Positions 32,016-40,431 of a DNA stretch of 64,000 bases are shown in pieces (within the stretch, counting starts at the first letter, position 1; the number at the start of each line of letters is the position of its first letter). This DNA comes from JAMLJG01 sp035327585 (GTDB lineage Bacteria; Verrucomicrobiota; Kiritimatiellia; CAIVKH01), in NCBI GenBank assembly GCA_035327585.1, contig DAOLDD010000003.1, positions 62,001 to 126,000 on the forward strand, read 5' to 3'. The notes beneath the pieces are model-generated. The model was not told the DNA's origin, ran no database searches, and worked only from the letters and a program-made list of their open reading frames with translations. A program made the position numbers and the translations under genes.

Positions 32016-35000
32016 ATGTCGGCTTTGCTTCCAGGTGCAGAGGTCCGTGCGCGGGATGCGCGATGGTCAGTCGTCTTGTCACAGCCCATGGGCGATCAAA
32101 CCCTCATGCGACTGCGCGGACTGGATGGCGCCTTCATGGGCTGCGAGATCGACCTGCTGCACCCGTTTGAGCCCGTCACCCCGGTGCAGCATGACATGCA
32201 GCCAGCCAAGGCGGCGCCGCTCTCCAACTGGATGGTCTATCATCAGGCCTTCCTCTTGGAGCAGGCCCTTGGCGGGGATGCCCTCCTCTCGACCCAGCCC
32301 GGACGCCTTCGCGTGGAGCCCTATCAGTTGGTTCCCGTCCTGCGGGCCATCCGGATGAGCCGCCCCAGGCTCCTGCTCGCGGATGGTGTGGGCCTGGGCA
32401 AGACGATCCAGGCTGGCCTCATCCTGACCGAACTCATGGCCCGGCGCATCGCCCATCGCATACTGGTCGTCTCACCCGCAGGCCCGCTGCTGGAACAGTG
32501 GAAAACCGAACTCCTGGAACGCTTCGGTTTGCGCGCAACGATCATCGACCGCCCCAAGCTCGACGAGATTCGGAAAAGCACCGAACTGGGCGCCAACCCG
32601 TTCGATCATATCAGCATCGGGCTGGCTTCCGTGGACTTCCTAAAACAGGAATCCGTGCTCGACCTGCTCGAACGCGCAACCTATGACGTGGTCGTCATCG
32701 ATGAGGCCCACCACTGCATGGACCTCGGCATATCGGGCGAGCGGGAAGATTCCCTCCGTCGTCGCATGGCCGAAGCCCTCTCCCGGAGATGCGATTGTCT
32801 CCTACTGGCAACGGCAACCCCTCACGACGGGAACGACCGCTCGTTCGCCTCCCTCTGCGAACTCCTCGACTACTCCCTCGTCGATGGCCGCGGCAGTCTC
32901 CGGGGAACGCGATACCAGAACCATGTCGTGCGCAGACTCAAGGACCACATCAAGGACCCCGTAACCGGACAGCCCCGCTTCAAACGCCGCGTAGTGCTGC
33001 CGGTGCCCGTAACGGGCTCTGGAGCCGCCTACGAGGACTATCGCGCACTGCAACGCGGATTGGTCGAGCTGGTCGCCCCCGAAATCAAGAAGGCCCTCCG
33101 CAGCCGCCGCTACGAGGATGTCCTCTCGTTCATCGCCCTGCTCAAGCGCAGCGTGTCCAGCGTCGCCGCATGCCGCTCTACGCTGAACGTGGTCTCCAAC
33201 CGGTTCGCCGAGTTGGTCAGCGGCCGCGAAGAGGACCAGGACACCAAACGACAGCGCCTCCGCACCCTCCGCGACTACAACCGCAAGCTGGAGCAGTTCG
33301 GCGCCCTCAGTCCAGAAGAGGAAGCCGAGCGCGAAATCCTGGAAGCGGAAGACCTGGCCCAGTCCCTCGCCAGCCTTCAGCGTGAAATCCGATCCGGCGA
33401 CAGGAAACTCAAGCAGGCCACCGAACTCAGCGCGGGCCTGAAATCCCTGCTCGACCTGGCTGAACGAACCCTCCACTCCGATCCAAAGTTCGACGGAGTG
33501 CTTAAGGAGATTCATCACATTCGCGCCGCCGAACCGGACGCCAACGTTCTCGTATTCACGGAATACACCACGACCCAGCAGGCCCTGCTGGCCTTCCTCC
33601 AAAAGGCCGACATCGGCGAAGTTTTTGCGTTGTCGGGAGAAGACGACGACACGAAGCGCTCGCAAAAGACGGATCGCTTCCGGAAAGGCAGCAAACTCGT
33701 GTTGGTCAGCACCGATGCAGCCGGCGAGGGCCTCAACCTGCACCAACGCTGCCACCACCTGATCCATGTCGAACTTCCATTCAACCCGAACCGCCTGGAA
33801 CAACGCAACGGGCGCATCGATCGCTATGGCCAGTCCCTCGATCCTACGGTCCGCTACCTGTATCTCACCCATTCGTTCGAGGAACGGATTCTCCTTCGCC
33901 TGATCGCCAAATACGAACGCCAGCGCTCCCGCCTCACGTTCGTCCCCAACACTCTCGGCAACATCACCTCCAGCGAAGCGATGACGGCGCGACTGCTGCA
34001 GGGCTTCGCCGAGGAAGAGGGCTGGCTGCTCAAGGAAGAACGCGGAACCTACTTCACCATCGAGCAAGCCGCGGAAAATGAAGGCGCCGACCCGGCTACC
34101 AAGGAACTCCTGGAGGAGATTGATCGCAGCATCGCCGGCTTCGAACGGGCCGCCAAGACCCACTCCTGGCTCAGCGATGCCGGACTCAACGCCGAAGTGA
34201 CCAAGGCATCCGAAGCCGATCAGGCCATGCTGCGTGGACAACGCGAGAGCATGGTCGAACTACCCTCTTTTGTCGCCAGCGCCGTGCAGGCCGACGGAGG
34301 TAAACTGACCGGCAAGACCACCAACCCTGTCTTCCTTCTGTCACTACCCCCGTCCTGGGCCCATGGACTCGACGAGACGCCCGGCTACGACCCGGAATCA
34401 CGAACCATCCGCCTGACCACGGACATGGATTTGACGCGGACCAAGGACGACCTGCCTGTTGGCTTCCTCGGTCGCGCCCATCCACTCGTCCGCCGCGCCT
34501 TGGACCGCGTCCGCCACCTCTCCTATGGCGGGGATGCGTCCCGGGGCCTGGACATCCGCATCAGCGCCGTTGGACTCGATATACCCAAGCCCGCCCTGCT
34601 CCTGACCTTTCTCGGCAAGGTCAACAGCCGCGCCGGTCGCGAAGTGGAGCGCGTGCTCGCGGTCAAGGTCGACGGCCAGGGCAAACCCTCCTTCCATGCG
34701 GAAGCCGCGGAATGGATGGATTGGATCCGCAAAGGAACGCCCATCCCGGTCAAGGATCTGTGGGAGCGACATTTTTCGACGTCTTGGGTGCCCTCCATCG
34801 AAGAGGCGCAGGTCCTGGCACGGACCGAATTCACACCTCTGGCCCGCGCCTATGCGGACGCCTTGCAGCAGGACCTGAAGAAGGAGGCGGCCGACCTTGA
34901 AAAATGGCTGGCCCAACGCGCGGAGGACATCACCGGCGAAGAAGCCCAGGCGGCGGAACAGCAGGAACTGTTCGGGACGGAGAAGAATGCCAAGCGTCCC

Positions 35001-35225
35001 ACCCCGGCCTGGCGCACACTCAAGGACCCACGCGAACGTCTCGCCGGTTACGTGGCCGATGCAAGCTGCCCGGCCGCCAAACGCCATGAAGCCGACGGCG
35101 TCCTCCGCCTGCTCGCCAAACGCCTGGATGCCTTGCACGCGCGGCAGAATCTCGACGCGCCTGAAATCATCCCGCTCGGCATGCTCATGCTGATCCCACA
35201 CAAGCAGGAAAAGGGCAAACGCTGA
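32016..35225 (+). CDS. drmD: SNF2-family helicase, DrmD-like
   Basis: A 1069-residue SF2 ATPase; the ATG at 32016 (MSALLPGAEVRARDARWSVV) gives the N-terminal small beta domain typical of DrmD proteins. An in-frame ATG at 31959 would overlap the previous gene. Helicase motifs: Walker A DGVGLGKTIQAG near 123-134, DEAH box VVIDEAHHCMD near 229, ATATPHDGNDR, and C-terminal motifs V/VI STDAAGEGLNLHQ and NPNRLEQRNGRIDRYGQ near 599. In class 1 DISARM, DrmD translocates on DNA together with the methylase DrmMI; here the next gene is such a methylase, one base away. A generic SNF2 helicase of a type I-like system is the alternative. Confidence 0.75.
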   Translation: MSALLPGAEVRARDARWSVVLSQPMGDQTLMRLRGLDGAFMGCEIDLLHPFEPVTPVQHDMQPAKAAPLSNWMVYHQAFLLEQALGGDALLSTQPGRLRVEPYQLVPVLRAIRMSRPRLLLADGVGLGKTIQAGLILTELMARRIAHRILVVSPAGPLLEQWKTELLERFGLRATIIDRPKLDEIRKSTELGANPFDHISIGLASVDFLKQESVLDLLERATYDVVVIDEAHHCMDLGISGEREDSLRRRMAEALSRRCDCLLLATATPHDGNDRSFASLCELLDYSLVDGRGSLRGTRYQNHVVRRLKDHIKDPVTGQPRFKRRVVLPVPVTGSGAAYEDYRALQRGLVELVAPEIKKALRSRRYEDVLSFIALLKRSVSSVAACRSTLNVVSNRFAELVSGREEDQDTKRQRLRTLRDYNRKLEQFGALSPEEEAEREILEAEDLAQSLASLQREIRSGDRKLKQATELSAGLKSLLDLAERTLHSDPKFDGVLKEIHHIRAAEPDANVLVFTEYTTTQQALLAFLQKADIGEVFALSGEDDDTKRSQKTDRFRKGSKLVLVSTDAAGEGLNLHQRCHHLIHVELPFNPNRLEQRNGRIDRYGQSLDPTVRYLYLTHSFEERILLRLIAKYERQRSRLTFVPNTLGNITSSEAMTARLLQGFAEEEGWLLKEERGTYFTIEQAAENEGADPATKELLEEIDRSIAGFERAAKTHSWLSDAGLNAEVTKASEADQAMLRGQRESMVELPSFVASAVQADGGKLTGKTTNPVFLLSLPPSWAHGLDETPGYDPESRTIRLTTDMDLTRTKDDLPVGFLGRAHPLVRRALDRVRHLSYGGDASRGLDIRISAVGLDIPKPALLLTFLGKVNSRAGREVERVLAVKVDGQGKPSFHAEAAEWMDWIRKGTPIPVKDLWERHFSTSWVPSIEEAQVLARTEFTPLARAYADALQQDLKKEAADLEKWLAQRAEDITGEEAQAAEQQELFGTEKNAKRPTPAWRTLKDPRERLAGYVADASCPAAKRHEADGVLRLLAKRLDALHARQNLDAPEIIPLGMLMLIPHKQEKGKR

Positions 35226-35226
35226 T

Positions 35227-38200
35227 ATGGCGCTCGATCTCTCCACCTGCCGCTTTTCCGGCCCCGCCCTTCCCGAACCCTTTGTCCGGTTCGAGTTGGA
35301 AAAGGAACTCAAGGACTTGCTGCCCAAGACGACGGGCGACGCGGGGCGAGAACTCGTGGACGGCTGGGAGGTCTATCGCCGGCACCTCCGCGAACTCGTC
35401 TCCCAAGGCGGCCCCATCCGCGTCCGGAATGCCGTCATCGAGCCGCTGCTCACCCGCCTCGGATATGAGACCCTGGAAGATCCCGGTGAAATTGCCACCC
35501 GCGAGGGCCGGGAATCCGGCGGCTGGCTGCTCTCCGGACCCGGCGGAAAACTCCGCGTCTGGGCCACCGCACTCGCCGATGACCTCGACGCCCCAACCAA
35601 GCGCGGACACGCCTACCGGTTCAGCCACCTGCGCGTCGCCCAGCGCGTCCTCCTGGCCACCAACGAGCGCATCGGGCTGCTGACCAACGGCGTCGAACTC
35701 CGCATCCTCATCTCCGACCCGGCCCGCGCCGACTCCCAGATCGAGATCCCCGTCGAGTCCCACTGGAAGCGCAACCGCGACGTGCCCGACTCGTTCCGGC
35801 TGGTCCTCGCCCTCTGCTCCCCCAGAGGCGTCCAAGCCCTACCTGACCTCATCGAAAAGGCCCGGCTCAAACAGACCGGCGTCACCAAGGAACTACGCAA
35901 ACAAGCCCGGCAGGCGGTTGAGCTTTTCGTTCAAGACCTGCTGGATAACCCGGCGAATGCGGACATCCTGCGGGAGCATGGTTTCGGCCCTGGCCTGCCA
36001 ATCCAAAATCCGAAATCCGAAATCAAAAATCTCCCCGCGCAGCTCTGGCACGAAGGGCTCATCAACATCTTCCGGCTGCTCTTCATCCTCAAGATGGAAG
36101 CCGTCGGCGACCCGGCCCGCGTCTTCAGCTTCGCCTCCACCTCCCTCTGGCGTAATACCTTCTCGCCCAGCGTCGCCCTGGCCAAGGTCGTCCGCGACGT
36201 ACTCGACCGCGGTGCCCAAACCGGACGCTTCCTCGAAGACGGCCTGCGCGCCCTGTACCGGATGTTCACCGACGGCCTGACCGCCACCGAGATCAACGTC
36301 AAACCGCTCGGAGGCGCGCTCTTCGGGCCCGACGCCACCCCGCTCATCTCGCAGCTCGCGTGGAGCGAACAAGCCGTCGCCCACCTGCTCGACCGCCTGC
36401 TCTGGACCCCGAAACTGCGTGGCACCAACGCCCGCGAGCGCGTCCACTATGGCCCCCTGACCGTGCAGGACCTCGGCCGCGTCTACGAATCGCTCATCGA
36501 ACTCGAACCGGGCATCACCACGGAGTCCATGTGCCGCCTGCGCCGCAGCAAACTGGAAGTCGTGGTGCCCGTAGAACAAGGACAGAAGTACAAGAAGACA
36601 AAAGCGACCGCGGATAACGCGGATGACGCAGATGGGGATGATACGTCGGATGAGGCCGATGAGGCCGATTCCGAAAAGGGCAAGAAGACCAAGATCGAAT
36701 GGATCGAGGAGATTCCCGAGGGACGTTTCTTCCTGCGTGTCGGCCTGGGGCGCAAGGCCAGTGGGTCGTACTACACGCCCGACTCCTTTGTGAAGTTCCT
36801 CGTGCAGGAAACCCTGGGCCCGCTCTGCGCCGAACGAAGTCCGAAGGACGATCCCCAGCCGCTGAAAATCCTCGGCCTCAAGGTCGCCGACATCGCCATG
36901 GGCAGCGGTCACTTCCTCTTCGAAGCCTGCGACTTCCTCGCCGACAAACTCTACGAAGCCTGCCGCCAATGCGACGAACTGGCTATGAAGGCCGAGGCGG
37001 AAGCCGAGAAGCTCCCCCAATCGGAAATTGAAAATCGGAAATCGAAAATGGAACGCGCCGACGCCTTCCGGCGGCGCGTTCTGGCCCTTCCCGACCCCAA
37101 CGACGAACTCATGGCCTACCTGCCCAGCCGTGCCCCGGAGGACGGGCTGGTCGGCTTCTCCGCCGCCAAGGCGCTGGCCCTCTGCAAACGACTCGTCGCA
37201 GTCCATTGCCTGTATGGCGTGGACCTGAACCCGCTGGCTGTGGAACTGGCCAAGCTCTCGCTCTGGATCGAAACGCATGCCGAGGGACTCCCGCTGACGT
37301 TCCTCGACCACCGCTTCGTCGTCGGCAATTCGCTCACCGGCCCCTTCTTCGACCACCTGCTCAAGTATCCGGGCTCGCAGCAGGCTATGGACGACCTCTT
37401 TACGCAGGGCTTGAAGGAAAAGTTCACCGCCACGCTGGAGTCCGCTCTGCGTGAGGTCCACGACCTCGAAGCCACCGTCGGCATCAATCTCGGCGAGATC
37501 GAAGCCAAGAAAGCCGCCAAGGCCCGCATGGACGCCTTGCTCGACCCTTTTAAGCTCGTCGGCCACGCTTGGAGCGGCGGCGTCATGCTGGGCAAGGACG
37601 GCTGTGATGACACCGCTTACGCCGCGCTGCTAAAAGCCGTGGCCGAAGGCAGCGATGGGAAGGACATCGTCGCTAAGTTTCCAATGCTTGGAAAAATGGT
37701 TGAAACCGGGTTCCAATCCTTGGAATTTGATCTGGCCTTCCCCGATGTATTCTTCCGCACCGGCAAGCTCAACGAGCGCTCCGGCTTCGATGTCGTGCTG
37801 GGCAATCCGCCGTGGGATCAACTTGAGATCGCGGAAGATGAGTTTTGGGCACAATTCGACATCGAAGCTATTGCATCTCGCGATCATAGAGAGAGAAAGA
37901 CTGTCATTGCGCGCCTGATGGAAGCAGAAGATCGGGCAAAGGAGTGGAGAGCATTCAAGACGACTTCCGAGTCTCTGCTGCGTCATGCGAGTATGATGTT
38001 TCAATGGCAATCCGTATCAGTGGGGGACGACAAGACGACAGGGCGCCCCGATCTTTGGAGACTATTTGGCGAACGCGCTCCACAGCTACTTGCCGTCGGC
38101 GGCAAGGTCGGTCTAGTTATACCCGCAGCATTTCATGGGAATGAGGGCGCGACGGGTATCCGCAGACTCTACCTGAATCATCTTGCCCTGAAATGCTGCT

Positions 38201-39519
38201 ATTCATTTGAAAACAGGAAGAAGCTGTTCGAGATCGATTCTCGCTTCAAATTCGCCTTGGTCGTGGCTGAGAATCCGGGGCCGACGCAGGAGTTTGCTTG
38301 CGGATTCTACTTGCACGATCAGAGCTGGCTATTTTCGCAGGTCTCGGCGGACAGACAGAGCCTCCACTACACAGCCTCGGACATTAACGCTCTGGGCGGA
38401 CCGCATTTACTCTTCTTGGAGGCGAGATCCCAGCAGCAGTTTGATCTGGCGCGATCAATAAGATCGAATTCTAAAGTGGTTTGGTCACACTTTCTTGAGG
38501 ATTCAGGAATCGGACTCTCCAACGGGATCGAGTGTCATCGCCGTCCAGACATTGCCTTTTCGTCACCATCGGAGACGCACCTTGTGGAATGGGTCGCTAA
38601 ATACAACCCCGATACCGCAGCCGTTGACGGGGTTGTTCTTGCAGATGGCAAGCACATCAATGCCTATTCCCTTCAATCACACTACCCAATACGGGAGTTT
38701 GCACGGTTATGGGAACTTTCTTGTTCATCCCATTGGGGATTGGGTCTCGGTCACTTCAGGATGGGCTTGCGATATGTCGCGGCGTCTACGAATGAACGCA
38801 CGGTAATTGCGTCAGTGCTTCCCCCGATCGTCGGATTCACAAATGGCATAGTGGGCGAGACGACACCCTCAAAGCGCCCAACGTGCGTCATGTTGTCAGC
38901 CTTGAGTCTCATCAGTTCTTTCTCCTTCGATTATCAGGTACGCCAGCAAGCAACTACCCATGTAAACCGTTATGTCTTGGCCCACGTCGGTGTCCCCGAC
39001 CTTTCATGTTACAATGCCATTCTGGCACATCTTGCAACACGCCTTCTTTCGTCCGCGAGTATCTTTAGCTACATGTGGACCGAGCAACTCGGCGACGCAT
39101 GGCGGGAGCCGAAGTCGAAGCATACGTGGCCGGTATTGGAGGGGGATGACGAGCGGTGGGCGGTACGGGCGGCCATTGATGCGGTGGTGGCGGAGGCGTA
39201 CGGGCTGACCCGCGGGCAATACGCGCACGTCCTCTCGACCTTCAGCCACAAGAGCTACCCCAAGGCCCCTGACCTCTGCCTCGCCCGTTTCGACGAGCTG
39301 AAGACCCTCGGCCTCGAAGCCTTCACCAAAAAGCACGACCCCTACTGGGACATCCCCCTCAACGAGAACCTTCCCCAACCCGTCATCGACCTCCCCAAGC
39401 TTCACCGCGGAGACGCGAAGGGCGCGGAGACTACCGGAAAGAAGCGCGGGCGAAAGAAGGCAGCCGTCGTCCGGGAGGCCCCGGCGCAGTACACGTTGGA
39501 TTTTGGGGGCAAGGGGTAG
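35227..39519 (+). CDS. drmMI: large N6-adenine DNA methyltransferase, Eco57I/DrmMI-like
   Basis: A 1430-residue protein. The first 300 residues resemble the N-terminal part of Eco57I-type enzymes (VRNAVIEPLLTRLGYETL, then RFSHLRVAQRVLLATNERIGLLTNG). SAM motif I is VADIAMGSGHFLFEACDFLA near residue 555, the catalytic NPPW lies near 859 (VVLGNPPWDQLEI), and a target-recognition region fills the C-terminal third. It would mark host DNA as self, or act with the SNF2 helicase against phage DNA. Oddly, the coding sequence contains four in-frame stretches that match dispersed repeats of this genome, giving peptides such as QNPKSEIKN and NADDADGDDTSDEADEAD between conserved blocks. It is very long even for this family (about 1000-1400). 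Confidence 0.8.
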   Translation: MALDLSTCRFSGPALPEPFVRFELEKELKDLLPKTTGDAGRELVDGWEVYRRHLRELVSQGGPIRVRNAVIEPLLTRLGYETLEDPGEIATREGRESGGWLLSGPGGKLRVWATALADDLDAPTKRGHAYRFSHLRVAQRVLLATNERIGLLTNGVELRILISDPARADSQIEIPVESHWKRNRDVPDSFRLVLALCSPRGVQALPDLIEKARLKQTGVTKELRKQARQAVELFVQDLLDNPANADILREHGFGPGLPIQNPKSEIKNLPAQLWHEGLINIFRLLFILKMEAVGDPARVFSFASTSLWRNTFSPSVALAKVVRDVLDRGAQTGRFLEDGLRALYRMFTDGLTATEINVKPLGGALFGPDATPLISQLAWSEQAVAHLLDRLLWTPKLRGTNARERVHYGPLTVQDLGRVYESLIELEPGITTESMCRLRRSKLEVVVPVEQGQKYKKTKATADNADDADGDDTSDEADEADSEKGKKTKIEWIEEIPEGRFFLRVGLGRKASGSYYTPDSFVKFLVQETLGPLCAERSPKDDPQPLKILGLKVADIAMGSGHFLFEACDFLADKLYEACRQCDELAMKAEAEAEKLPQSEIENRKSKMERADAFRRRVLALPDPNDELMAYLPSRAPEDGLVGFSAAKALALCKRLVAVHCLYGVDLNPLAVELAKLSLWIETHAEGLPLTFLDHRFVVGNSLTGPFFDHLLKYPGSQQAMDDLFTQGLKEKFTATLESALREVHDLEATVGINLGEIEAKKAAKARMDALLDPFKLVGHAWSGGVMLGKDGCDDTAYAALLKAVAEGSDGKDIVAKFPMLGKMVETGFQSLEFDLAFPDVFFRTGKLNERSGFDVVLGNPPWDQLEIAEDEFWAQFDIEAIASRDHRERKTVIARLMEAEDRAKEWRAFKTTSESLLRHASMMFQWQSVSVGDDKTTGRPDLWRLFGERAPQLLAVGGKVGLVIPAAFHGNEGATGIRRLYLNHLALKCCYSFENRKKLFEIDSRFKFALVVAENPGPTQEFACGFYLHDQSWLFSQVSADRQSLHYTASDINALGGPHLLFLEARSQQQFDLARSIRSNSKVVWSHFLEDSGIGLSNGIECHRRPDIAFSSPSETHLVEWVAKYNPDTAAVDGVVLADGKHINAYSLQSHYPIREFARLWELSCSSHWGLGLGHFRMGLRYVAASTNERTVIASVLPPIVGFTNGIVGETTPSKRPTCVMLSALSLISSFSFDYQVRQQATTHVNRYVLAHVGVPDLSCYNAILAHLATRLLSSASIFSYMWTEQLGDAWREPKSKHTWPVLEGDDERWAVRAAIDAVVAEAYGLTRGQYAHVLSTFSHKSYPKAPDLCLARFDELKTLGLEAFTKKHDPYWDIPLNENLPQPVIDLPKLHRGDAKGAETTGKKRGRKKAAVVREAPAQYTLDFGGKG
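36001..36032 (+). repeat. AATCCGAAATC-type dispersed repeat inside the methylase gene
   Basis: ATCCAAAATCCGAAATCCGA followed by AATCAAAAATCT encodes residues 259-269 of the methylase. The unit AATCCGAAATC is a dispersed family also seen at 37018-37050. Confidence 0.65.
36604..36638 (+). repeat. CGCGGATAACGCGGATGACGCAGATGGGG-type repeat inside the methylase gene
   Basis: The run matches the intergenic family at 22553-22650. It encodes the acidic Asn/Asp/Ala insert around residue 460 of the methylase. Confidence 0.65.
37018..37050 (+). repeat. second AATCGGAAATC-type repeat inside the methylase gene
   Basis: TCGGAAATTGAAAATCGGAA plus AATCGAAAATGG encodes SEIENRKSKME around residue 598, between motif I and the NPPW block. 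Confidence 0.6.
39401..39430 (+). repeat. CACCGCGGAGACGCG-type repeat near the methylase 3' end
   Basis: TTCACCGCGGAGACGCGAAG plus GGCGCGGAGA belongs to the family at 6428-6530 and 22687-22720. It encodes HRGDAKGAE close to the C-terminus. Confidence 0.6.
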
Positions 39520-39525
39520 CGAATC

Positions 39526-40245
39526 GTGCATCTGGTCTACATAGACGATTCGCAGGATGAATCAGTCTGCATCTTCTCCGCATTGGCGATTCCGGCCAAG
39601 GAGTGGCAGCAGGCGTTCGGGATGGTCAGGGATTTCCGGCGCTCATTGAAGAAATCCGACGGCATCTATGTTTATCAGGAGCTGCACGCATGGAAGTTCG
39701 TCTCGGGTCGAGGACACATCTCGGACGGAATTGTCACGAAGGGTCGGCGCTGCCAGATTTTCGCCGAGGCCCTCCGACTTGTCGCCGCCCTACCGGGGGC
39801 GAGGCTTTTTAATGCCGTCTTTCCGAGGCATGATGACGAACGCGCTTTTGAGCGATTGCTCAACCGCATCAACCGGACCATGGTGGCTTGGGATAGTCAG
39901 GCGCTTCTGATTTGCGATCAGGGCAAGGAGGCAGATTACACCCGGCTGGCGCGCAAACTCCATGTGTACAACCCGATTCCAAGCCAGTTCGGCGTCTGGA
40001 AGGATTCGGGCGAAGCCCACCGGAACATACCCATCGAGCGCATCATCGAGGACCCTTTCTTCAAGGATTCGCGGATGTCCTACTTGATCCAACTGGTGGA
40101 CTTCTGCGCGTACGCCCTCCTGCGGCGGGAGCGCCCGCTGGAGTCCAAGAATAAGTACGGGTTAAATCTGTGCTTTGGTACGCTGGGAGACATTCTTGTG
40201 CGCGAGGCAAACAGAAAGGACGCGGAGGGCATCATCCGTCCATAA
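39526..40245 (+). CDS. DUF3800 domain protein
   Basis: A 239-residue protein with a GTG start (39526), seven bases after the methylase stop. It has the DUF3800 features: an N-terminal acidic motif LVYIDDSQDESVCIFSALAIP, a central strand ALLICDQGKEADYTRLARKL, and the late motif MSYLIQLVDFCAYALLRRE. This fold is related to RNase H-like nucleases and is frequent in defence islands and mobile elements. Nuclease activity is plausible but unproven. It is followed by a structured intergenic stretch. Confidence 0.75.
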   Translation: MHLVYIDDSQDESVCIFSALAIPAKEWQQAFGMVRDFRRSLKKSDGIYVYQELHAWKFVSGRGHISDGIVTKGRRCQIFAEALRLVAALPGARLFNAVFPRHDDERAFERLLNRINRTMVAWDSQALLICDQGKEADYTRLARKLHVYNPIPSQFGVWKDSGEAHRNIPIERIIEDPFFKDSRMSYLIQLVDFCAYALLRRERPLESKNKYGLNLCFGTLGDILVREANRKDAEGIIRP

Positions 40246-40252
40246 AACAGCA

Positions 40253-40352
40253 AGCCCCGGAAGGTGAACTCCCGGGGCTGCTGATCAGCAGGGCCTACTT
40301 CCGCCACCAAGGACGGGCTCGGTCCTGCAAAGAAAGTGTCGGACAAGTAGGC
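40253..40352 (+). ncRNA. candidate structured RNA with three consecutive hairpins
   Basis: AGCCCCGG (40253-40260) pairs with CCGGGGCT (40272-40279). CTGCTGATCAGCAG (40278-40291) is a perfect palindrome. GCCTACTT (40293-40300) pairs with AAGTAGGC (40345-40352), enclosing an inner stem AGGAC/GTCCT (40310-40314/40322-40326). The first stem may simply end the DUF3800 transcript, but there is no U-tract, and the density of stems suggests a defined RNA structure. Confidence 0.4.
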
Positions 40353-40431
40353 GAAGCATGCAAGACAAACAGCGAGATTTTCCGAAGTGTTTTGTGGCTC
40401 CTGAGCCTATCTTTTGGAATATGAGGTAATT

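Noticed and set aside
32802..34241. 479-codon minus-strand frame inside the SNF2 helicase gene
   Set aside because: It is antisense to a protein with all helicase motifs; it has no recognisable domain.
35893..37566. 557-codon minus-strand frame inside the methylase gene
   Set aside because: The plus strand carries SAM motif I and NPPW; the minus frame has no motif and only reflects codon bias.
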